A model generated the notes under the pieces. The model ran no database searches. It had not been told where the DNA came from and saw only the letters and a program-made list of their open reading frames with translations. A stretch of 47,675 nt of DNA, from NCBI GenBank assembly GCA_900549545.1, contig URPA01000009.1:1-47675 (forward strand), read 5' to 3'. Below, piece by piece: positions 42,227 through 47,675 of this stretch. Origin of the DNA: an uncultured Eubacteriales bacterium. GTDB lineage: Bacteria; Bacillota; Clostridia; Oscillospirales; Oscillospiraceae. The translations under genes and the position numbers were made by a program. Each line of letters starts with the position of its first letter. The stretch's first letter is position 1.

Positions 42227-43072
42227 ATGGGTGAACTTATGACAGAAAGAGAGATAAAAACTCTGCGCCTCTGCGCGGAGGATGAGCTGGACATTGTGAA
42301 AACCTTCGAGTGCGGCCAGTGCTTTCGCTGGAACCGGGACGAGAAGGGTGTTTATACCGGCGTCGCGCTGGGTTATCCCGCCCGCGTCTGGGCCGAGGAG
42401 GGGAATGTTTACATCCGCTCCGCCGCGCCCGAGGAGCTCTGGAGCGATTATTTTGACCTTGAGCGGGATTATGCCGCCGCAAGCTGCTTTCAGGGCGGGG
42501 AGTATCTCGACGAGTGCGTCCGCTACGGGCTGGGCATCCGCATCCTGCGGCAGGACCCGTGGGAGGCGCTGTGCTCGTTTATAATTTCCCAGTGCAACAA
42601 CATCAGCCGCATAAAGGGCATTGTCGAGCGCCTGTGCGCCCTGTACGGGGAGGAGCTTTCCTTCGAGGGCGAGCGCTTTTATGCCTTCCCACCGGCGGAG
42701 AAGCTTGCCCTGCTTGAGGAGAGCGACCTCGCTCCACTGCGCAGCGGCTACCGCGCGGCGTACATAATCAGCGCCGCCCGGGCGGTGAGCGCGGGGAATA
42801 TTAAGCTTGAGGAGCTTATCGACTGCGACGGCGCGGCGGCTAAGAAAGCGCTTTTGAGCTTAAACGGCGTCGGGGACAAGGTCGCCAACTGCGTGGTGCT
42901 CTTCGGTCTGCGGCATATGGAGGCGTTTCCCATCGATGTGTGGATAAAGCGCGCGCTTAAGGAGCATTTCGCGCCGGATTTTGACCCTAAGACGCTCGGC
43001 GAGTACGCCGGCCTTGCCCAGCAGTACATTTTCTATTACGCCCGCAGCGAGGGCAGGGGGGAATTGAGATAG
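42227..43072 (+). CDS. 8-oxoguanine DNA glycosylase (OGG1-like) / HhH-GPD glycosylase
   Basis: 281 residues. The N-terminal domain has TFECGQCFRWNRDEKG, typical of OGG1/AlkA-like enzymes. The HhH-GPD core has LLSLNGVGDKVANCVVLFGL, with the catalytic lysine in GDK, and AFPIDVWIKRAL with the essential aspartate. These enzymes excise oxidised guanine and then cut the backbone. Start at 42227 or 42239 (the second ATG has GGGTGA upstream). Palindromic elements follow the gene. Confidence 0.88.
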   Translation: MGELMTEREIKTLRLCAEDELDIVKTFECGQCFRWNRDEKGVYTGVALGYPARVWAEEGNVYIRSAAPEELWSDYFDLERDYAAASCFQGGEYLDECVRYGLGIRILRQDPWEALCSFIISQCNNISRIKGIVERLCALYGEELSFEGERFYAFPPAEKLALLEESDLAPLRSGYRAAYIISAARAVSAGNIKLEELIDCDGAAAKKALLSLNGVGDKVANCVVLFGLRHMEAFPIDVWIKRALKEHFAPDFDPKTLGEYAGLAQQYIFYYARSEGRGELR

Positions 43073-43105
43073 AAAGTTATACAGCTTGCGCCAGACCCAC
43101 ACTTG

Positions 43106-43237
43106 CTTCCCCCACGGGGGGGAAGTGGCGCGCAGCGCCGATAGGGGCCTCGGAGCGCAGGGGGTAAGATAGGTGCAATACAGCCCCCCTTCAGTCTTGC
43201 CGCTTCGCGTCAAGCCAGCTCCCCCTCAGGGGGCGCC
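43106..43237. repeat. GGCGCCCCC-family palindromic element, full copy
   Basis: About 132 bp. Left end CTTCCCCC-ACGG-GGGGGAAG then GGCGC-GCA-GCGCC; right end is the inverse of the half copy at 27916–27971 (AGTCTTGCCGCTTCGCGTCA, then CCCCCTCAGGGGGCGCC). Confidence 0.75.
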
Positions 43238-43294
43238 AAGATTGCTGCGGCACCTGTATATACGCTGTTGCCGCAGATTCACGTCGCACCAACG

Positions 43295-43459
43295 CCTCCC
43301 CCTGTGTAAGGGGAGGTGGCAAAAATCGTAGATTTTTGACGGAGGGGTTGTTGACGAAATGTTGCGGGTTTGCACTATTTTTAGACTTGTACAAACTTTT
43401 TCCAGCGAAACAATCCCTCAGTCAGCTAACGCTGACAGCTCCCTTTACACAAGGGAGCC
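43295..43459. repeat. Hybrid palindromic element (two different end types)
   Basis: The left end is CCTCCCCCTGTGTAAGGGGA, then an AAAAATC-GTA-GATTTTT hairpin and GACGGAGGGGTTGTTG. The right end is the GGCTCCC type in inverse (CAATCCCTCAGTCAGC, then CCCTTTACACAAGGGAGCC). The ends follow the same two-hairpin plan but differ in sequence. Confidence 0.75.
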
Positions 43460-43578
43460 ATTGAATTAAGCAAATTTATAGCACCTGCGCTCCGAAACGC
43501 GCCTGCAGGCGCAGCCAGAGGGAGAGCCAAGGAGCTGCGGCGTAGTTTAAAATAACTCTGCTGAAAAGAAAAAAACTG

Positions 43579-43606
43579 TTGACAAAGAGAAAATTTATGC
43601 TAAAAT
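43579..43606 (+). promoter_or_regulatory. Promoter of guaB
   Basis: TTGACA (43579–43584), 16-bp spacer, TAAAAT (43601–43606). Predicted start near 43613, before the leader terminator. Confidence 0.75.
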
Positions 43607-43621
43607 AATTGAAAATTTATA

Positions 43622-43663
43622 TATTATCGCGGCGGGATCTCTGCCGCGATAATAATATTTTTT
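43622..43663 (+). terminator. Terminator/attenuator in the guaB leader
   Basis: TATTATCGCGGC (43622–43633) pairs perfectly with GCCGCGATAATA (43643–43654), then a T-rich run to 43663. It lies between the predicted promoter and the guaB ATG, only about 10 nt after the predicted start. Confidence 0.75.
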
Positions 43664-43705
43664 GAAGCTGGAAAAATAAAATTTTATGGAGAGGGGTAAT
43701 TTCAT

Positions 43706-45184
43706 ATGCAGCTTAATAATGAGTATTCCAACCGTTTTGTGGGCGAGGGCCTGACCTTTGACGATGTGCTTCTTGTGCCCGCGGAGAGCGACGTGCTCCC
43801 GGCCGATGTTGACCTCGGCACGCAGCTGACCAAAAAGCTCAGGCTCAACGTCCCTGTCATGAGCGCCGCCATGGACACCGTTACCGAGTACCGCATGGCG
43901 ATCGCCATTGCCCGCGAGGGCGGCATCGGTGTTATTCATAAGAATATGCCGATTGACGCGCAGGCTGAGCAGGTTGACATGGTCAAGCGCTCCGAAAACG
44001 GCGTTATCACCAACCCCTTCTTCCTTAAATCCGGGCACACTCTTGGTGACGCGGACGCGCTTATGGGCAAGTTCCGCATCTCCGGCGTGCCTATCGTCGA
44101 TGATGACGGCAGGCTCATCGGCATCATCACCAACCGCGACATGAAGTTTGAGACCGATATGAACCGCCGCATTGAGGAGGTCATGACCTCCGAGGGGCTT
44201 ATCACCGGTCTTGAGGGCACCACCCTTGACGAGGCCAAGGAGATCCTGCGCAGAAACCGCATAGAGAAGCTGCCTATTGTGGACAAGGATTACAAGCTCA
44301 AGGGACTTATCACCATAAAGGACATCGAAAAGGTCATGAAGTACCCCAACTCCGCCAAGGACGACAACGGCCGCCTGCTCTGCGCCGCCGCCATTGGTGT
44401 GACCAACGATGTGCTTGACAGAGCCGGTGCGCTCATTGACGTCGGCGTTGACGCGCTGGTGCTTGACAGCGCCCACGGCCATTCCGCGAACATCATGCGC
44501 TGCGTGCGTCTGGTGAAGGAGAAGTACCCCGATATCCAGCTTATCGCGGGCAACGTCGCCACCGCCGAGGCCACCGAGGCCCTCATCAAAGCCGGCGCCG
44601 ACTGCGTGAAGGTCGGCATCGGCCCCGGCTCCATCTGCACCACGCGCGTTGTCGCCGGTATCGGTGTGCCGCAGGTCACGGCGATTTTGCAGTGCGCCGA
44701 GATGGGCGACAAGTACGGCATCCCCGTCATCGCCGACGGCGGCATCAAGTACTCCGGCGATATAGTCAAGGCCATTGCGGCCGGCGGCAGCGTTGTCATG
44801 ATGGGCAGCATGCTCGCAGGCTGCGAGGAGGCCCCCGGCGAGACCGAGGTCTACCAGGGCAGACAGTTCAAGGTCTACCGCGGCATGGGCAGCCTCGGCG
44901 CCATGGCCAAGGGCTCCAAGGACAGATACTTCCAGCAGAACAACAAGAAGCTCGTCCCCGAAGGCGTAGAGGGCCGTGTGCCCTTCCGCGGCGCCGTGTC
45001 CGAGACGATATACCAGATGATGGGCGGCCTGCGCTCCGGCATGGGCTACTGCGGCGCGCACAACATTCAGGAGCTGCGCACCAAGAGCAAGTTCGTGCGT
45101 ATAACCAGCGCCGGCCTCAAGGAGAGCCACCCGCACGATATATACATCACCAAGGAAGCCCCCAACTACACCATGAACCCGTGA
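43706..45184 (+). CDS. guaB: IMP dehydrogenase
   Basis: 492-residue enzyme oxidising IMP to XMP, the first committed step to GMP. The N-terminal substrate loop EGLTFDDVLLVPAESDVLPADV is typical; two CBS domains lie at about 95–215 (ISGVPIVDDDGRLIGIITNRD, IEKLPIVDKDYKLKGLITIKD). The catalytic loop GIGPGSICTTR holds the active Cys, followed by the mobile flap. GGAGAGGGG precedes the ATG. A strong terminator follows 6 bp after the stop. Confidence 0.97.
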   Translation: MQLNNEYSNRFVGEGLTFDDVLLVPAESDVLPADVDLGTQLTKKLRLNVPVMSAAMDTVTEYRMAIAIAREGGIGVIHKNMPIDAQAEQVDMVKRSENGVITNPFFLKSGHTLGDADALMGKFRISGVPIVDDDGRLIGIITNRDMKFETDMNRRIEEVMTSEGLITGLEGTTLDEAKEILRRNRIEKLPIVDKDYKLKGLITIKDIEKVMKYPNSAKDDNGRLLCAAAIGVTNDVLDRAGALIDVGVDALVLDSAHGHSANIMRCVRLVKEKYPDIQLIAGNVATAEATEALIKAGADCVKVGIGPGSICTTRVVAGIGVPQVTAILQCAEMGDKYGIPVIADGGIKYSGDIVKAIAAGGSVVMMGSMLAGCEEAPGETEVYQGRQFKVYRGMGSLGAMAKGSKDRYFQQNNKKLVPEGVEGRVPFRGAVSETIYQMMGGLRSGMGYCGAHNIQELRTKSKFVRITSAGLKESHPHDIYITKEAPNYTMNP

Positions 45185-45190
45185 TTAATG

Positions 45191-45225
45191 AAGCTCCCGC
45201 CAGATTTTCTGGCGGGAGCTTTTTC
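45191..45225 (+). terminator. Terminator of guaB
   Basis: AAGCTCCCGCCAG (45191–45203) pairs with CTGGCGGGAGCTT (45209–45221), followed by TTTTC. Confidence 0.92.
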
Positions 45226-45228
45226 TTC

Positions 45229-45255
45229 AAGGCTCCCCTTACGCAGGGGAGCCTT
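45229..45255. repeat. Solitary hairpin of the GGCTCCC repeat family
   Basis: AAGGCTCCCCTTACGCAGGGGAGCCTT. It equals one terminal hairpin of the larger elements and stands alone between the converging guaB and lipoprotein genes, where it could also act as a terminator. Confidence 0.7.
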
Positions 45256-45277
45256 GAACTGGTGCAGTTTTCGCAAT

Positions 45278-47362
45278 TCATCCAAACTGCTCCGCGAGGT
45301 AGATGCTCGCGCGGGACTGGATGCTCTTTGCGGCATCTTCGGCGGTTTTTCCGCCGCCGAGGAATTTGTTCGTTTCCTCGAGGGCGATATCATAGACTGC
45401 GCCGCCGTTTAAAAAGCCGTTGCAGCTCATTATCAGAGCTTTGTATTTGTCTATATCCGCCTGCGTGATGGCTTCATCCTGACTCATGTAACGCTCAAGC
45501 TTGTTGTCAAGGCAGCTTTCGATGACAGGCTGACCAAAGGCGTTTATATCGCCGTTCTGGAGCTGGGGCAGGAAGAGAATACGGACAAACTGCCACGCGG
45601 CGTCCTTGTTTTCGCTTGATGCCATGATGGAAAACGGGCCGATGCTCTGGAAGAAAACGTTCTGCCCGCCGTCAGCCGAGGGGTAGCCGAGGTACTCAAA
45701 TTTGCCGTTCATGAGCTCCTTGAAGTAGCTGAAGTTAATGCTCGCCGTGCCGATGCTCAGGGCGCAGCCGTCACTCGTGGAGTAGTCATAGGGCGCGGCC
45801 TCAGCGCACAGCTGCAAGAGCTGTACAAATTCCTCGCAGTCAAAATTACAGGCGGCGCTGCCGGTGTCGACAAAGCGGCAGCAGGCATATTTAAGCAGGC
45901 TATCAATCGAAAATTCCATGCGCATATTGAACAGACCGTAGCCTTCCGGCAGCTCGGAATTAAGCTTTAAGATTGCCTCCGTATCCCACGGGACATAGTC
46001 CTCGGCTATCGCTTCGGGGGCGATGATCGTGGCGGGCACGACGCTGGGGACAATGCCATAGAGATGGCCGTTTTGCATGGAGGCCTCAAGCACGCCGGGA
46101 ATGAAGTCCTCGCGGGAAAGCTCGGGGTCGGCGTCAAGATAGGGGAGCAGGTCCTCAAACAGCGTGTTTTTGAGCGGGACGCTGCGGAAGGCGCTCTCAG
46201 CGTCGGCGCTGCCGCCTAAAAAGAGGACGTCAACATCATTGCTGTTGGCAAGCTCAGCGGGAATCTTGGCTGCGTCCTCCATCGGGAAATACTTTCTGAC
46301 AGCCTTGTAATCGGGGTTTGTCATGTTGAAAATCGCAATGGCGCGGGAGATGTATGTCCCCTCAACGCCTACACCCACGCCGATGGTCAGCTCCTTGCGG
46401 TTGTCGGGCGTGTCGCTCTGGCTCAGGCGGTAGATCTCACCATCGGAGGGGTCGGCAAAGATGAAATCTTCGGCGGGGGTGAGGGTGAGGCCGATGGGCG
46501 GCCAGACCGCAAAGCTGAAGCCAATGTCAAGCCAGTTAAAAACAGGCTCCGCAAAGCCGCTCTCCGCATCCAGCAGGGAGAGGCTTTTGTTCGTGATGCA
46601 GAGCAGCGCCGAGGGGCTGGCATAGGAGAAATAGTTGACATACTCCTGACCCGTGGGGAACATGGCCGTCAGCTCAAGGCTGTCAATATTCAGGGCGTAC
46701 ACCGCATCACCCGTGCCGTCATTGGCGGTGAGATAGGGCTTGCCGTCCACAATGGCGACAGAGCTTGCATAAGTGCCCTCGGGGGTGCAGGCGTCGATAT
46801 ATTCGCCCTCGGCGGTGTAGGCGTACAGGCCGCCAAAGTCTGAGTGGATAAGGAGCCTGTCCTGAATGTAAAAAATGCCTCTGGGGCTGCCGCCGTCAAG
46901 CATGGGCTCCTTTTCAACGACCTGGGCGGTCTGTCCGGTGAGGTCGTAAATGACAAGATAGCAGTCGTCCTCATAGCGGATGTTGGCCCTGCTCACAAGC
47001 AGGTAGAGCCGCCCTCCGCCGGAAGCTATGGCTCTGGGAGCGCCATCAAGCTCGCCGGGGTCAAGCTCCGTCCAGCTCAGACTGTCAAGCTCAGCGGAAA
47101 ACAGGGAGAGATTTTCGTCAGCGGCATAGAGCGTGCCGCCGTCCAGCGTGAGGGCGGTGACCTTGCCCATGCCGTCCGGCTTTGAAAGCGGGGAGGAGAT
47201 AAACCTCATGCCGGACTTGAAATGCTCGGAAGAGAGTGCGGACTCGGCAGGAGCGGGAGCTTCAGGCGAAGCGGCGGGCTCGGCGGCCCTTCCGCAGGCG
47301 GCAAGGCTCAGCAGCATCGCAAGGCACAGCGCAAGCGAGGCAAGCCTTTTCAAAATACGCAT
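45278..47362 (-). CDS. Lipoprotein fusing a beta-propeller-like region to an ABC-type solute-binding domain
   Basis: 694 residues. Signal peptide with lipobox LAAC (Cys23), then an Ala/Pro/Glu-rich linker. Residues about 55–320 consist of repeated blade-like strands (TALTLDGGTLYAADENLSLF, GGRLYLLVSRANI, SVAIVDGKPYLTANDGTGDA), like a propeller that reads extracellular ligands. From about 340 a family-1 extracellular solute-binding protein begins (LTIGVGVGVEGTYISRAIAIFNMTNPDYKA, DVDVLFLGG), usually the sugar-capturing partner of an ABC transporter. No permease genes are next to it. ATG at 47362 with TGGAGGTG upstream. An operator-like dyad lies further upstream. Confidence 0.82.
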   Translation of the reverse strand: MRILKRLASLALCLAMLLSLAACGRAAEPAASPEAPAPAESALSSEHFKSGMRFISSPLSKPDGMGKVTALTLDGGTLYAADENLSLFSAELDSLSWTELDPGELDGAPRAIASGGGRLYLLVSRANIRYEDDCYLVIYDLTGQTAQVVEKEPMLDGGSPRGIFYIQDRLLIHSDFGGLYAYTAEGEYIDACTPEGTYASSVAIVDGKPYLTANDGTGDAVYALNIDSLELTAMFPTGQEYVNYFSYASPSALLCITNKSLSLLDAESGFAEPVFNWLDIGFSFAVWPPIGLTLTPAEDFIFADPSDGEIYRLSQSDTPDNRKELTIGVGVGVEGTYISRAIAIFNMTNPDYKAVRKYFPMEDAAKIPAELANSNDVDVLFLGGSADAESAFRSVPLKNTLFEDLLPYLDADPELSREDFIPGVLEASMQNGHLYGIVPSVVPATIIAPEAIAEDYVPWDTEAILKLNSELPEGYGLFNMRMEFSIDSLLKYACCRFVDTGSAACNFDCEEFVQLLQLCAEAAPYDYSTSDGCALSIGTASINFSYFKELMNGKFEYLGYPSADGGQNVFFQSIGPFSIMASSENKDAAWQFVRILFLPQLQNGDINAFGQPVIESCLDNKLERYMSQDEAITQADIDKYKALIMSCNGFLNGGAVYDIALEETNKFLGGGKTAEDAAKSIQSRASIYLAEQFG

Positions 47363-47394
47363 ATTACACCTCCAAAATATGAGATAAGTATATC

Positions 47395-47411
47395 ATACAA
47401 CGCTGTTGTAT
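47395..47411. promoter_or_regulatory. Operator-like dyad upstream of the lipoprotein gene
   Basis: ATACAAC-GCT-GTTGTAT, perfect 7-bp arms, about 33 bp before the ATG, so inside the likely promoter region. The cognate regulator is not in the window. Confidence 0.45.
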
Positions 47412-47448
47412 ACTTTCTGCCAATTTTTTGTATCGTTTTTGTATAGTT

Positions 47449-47473
47449 GTGGATTTTTTTCAAAAAAATCCAC
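47449..47473. repeat. 25-bp A/T-rich perfect palindrome
   Basis: GTGGATTTTTTT-C-AAAAAAATCCAC, with oligo-T tracts on both strands. It may be a bidirectional terminator or part of a repeat. Confidence 0.45.
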
Positions 47474-47537
47474 GCCGGGCATCCCCGGAGCGGGTGGCAT
47501 GGAGTGCTTTATAGTGAAAAAGGCTCCCCTTTCACAA

Positions 47538-47675
47538 TGAACTGCCCCAATTTGTGCGGACAGCACAAAAAGGCATTCCTGCGTAGGAAAATAAAATTTT
47601 AAGCAACATACTGGCACCGAAATTCCATCGGTGTCAGTTTTGTTTTCGTCTGGATACGCTGGTTGTTGTAGAAAT
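47538..47675 (-). mobile_element. IS3-family insertion sequence, right end (partial)
   Basis: TGAACTGCCCC at 47538 resembles the TG-starting terminal repeat of IS3/IS150-type elements, and the transposase tail lies inside it. The flank just outside is a broken GGCTCCCC repeat hairpin (47521–47537). The rest of the IS is beyond the window. Confidence 0.6.
47599..47675 (-). CDS. IS3-family transposase (OrfB), C-terminal fragment at window edge
   Basis: The last 24 complete codons read FYNNQRIQTKTKLTPMEFRC... and then end QYVA and stop. YNxxRIxxKLxxxTPxEF is the usual end of IS150/IS3-group DDE integrase domains (conserved arginine, then the P-x-E-(F/Y)-R tail). The rest lies to the right of the window, so activity cannot be judged. 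Confidence 0.82.
   Translation of the reverse strand, partial: FYNNQRIQTKTKLTPMEFRCQYVA

Noticed and set aside
43607..43705. Purine riboswitch ahead of guaB
   Set aside because: There are only about 10 nt between the predicted start and the terminator stem and no purine-aptamer core sequence.

Overview
The window looks like a chromosomal segment of a GC-rich, Gram-positive gut anaerobe of the class Clostridia (Oscillospiraceae-like). The signs are a Firmicutes-type dnaG–rpoD pair, a phenylalanine T-box ahead of pheST, a perfect CIRCE element ahead of groESL, IreB, CsoR/CopA, and Shine-Dalgarno-led genes throughout. Most of the window is ordinary core genome with G/C-ending codons. One block of about 16 kb (8.5–24.6 kb) is visibly more A+T-rich and is foreign.

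Layout. 0–8.5 kb: two tandem near-identical HTH regulators (the second cut by the window edge), then dgt-like–dnaG–rpoD, a PatB/MalY-type PLP enzyme, a palindromic repeat element, another HTH/membrane regulator, a PAP2-like membrane protein and a BlaI/MecI-family repressor. 8.5–24.6 kb: an integrative mobilizable element of the Tn4451 type (TnpV, TnpW and a TnpX-like large serine recombinase), with an IncQ/MOBQ-type oriT and a MobA/MobL relaxase. Its cargo is one long minus-strand defence operon: AbiEi–AbiEii, hsdM–hsdS–hsdR, then a cytosolic protein plus a four-helix membrane protein whose order, size and topology recall phage lambda RexA–RexB. 24.6–35.7 kb: copper operon csoR–copA with a copZ-like domain fused in frame behind an internal Shine-Dalgarno site, groESL, a lipid kinase, an rRNA methyltransferase, cstA and a YbaK/PrdX-like deacylase. 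35.7–47.7 kb: alr with a lipoprotein, T-box–pheS–pheT, ireB, an OGG1-like glycosylase, guaB with an early terminator in its leader, a propeller/solute-binding lipoprotein, and the end of an IS3-family insertion sequence.

How parts work together. The defence cargo reads as a single transcription unit driven by a consensus promoter whose spacer is a perfect palindrome, a likely site for AbiEi autoregulation. The mobilization half (oriT, DUF3847-like protein, relaxase, TnpW, TnpX) is read the other way. Between the two lie about 1.2 kb of non-coding DNA that is unusually structured: six tandem 25-bp palindromes at a 33–35 bp period with compensatory arm changes; a promoter-driven RNA of about 250 nt with two hairpins whose loops are complementary over 9 nt; then the oriT and a run of further hairpins. 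These non-coding structures and the RexAB-like pair are the best candidates for undescribed biology here. Three related families of two-hairpin palindromic repeats are scattered through the core genome, and one appears to have been hit by the IS at the right edge.

Limits: all family assignments rest on reading motifs by eye. No database search, folding or codon statistics were run.
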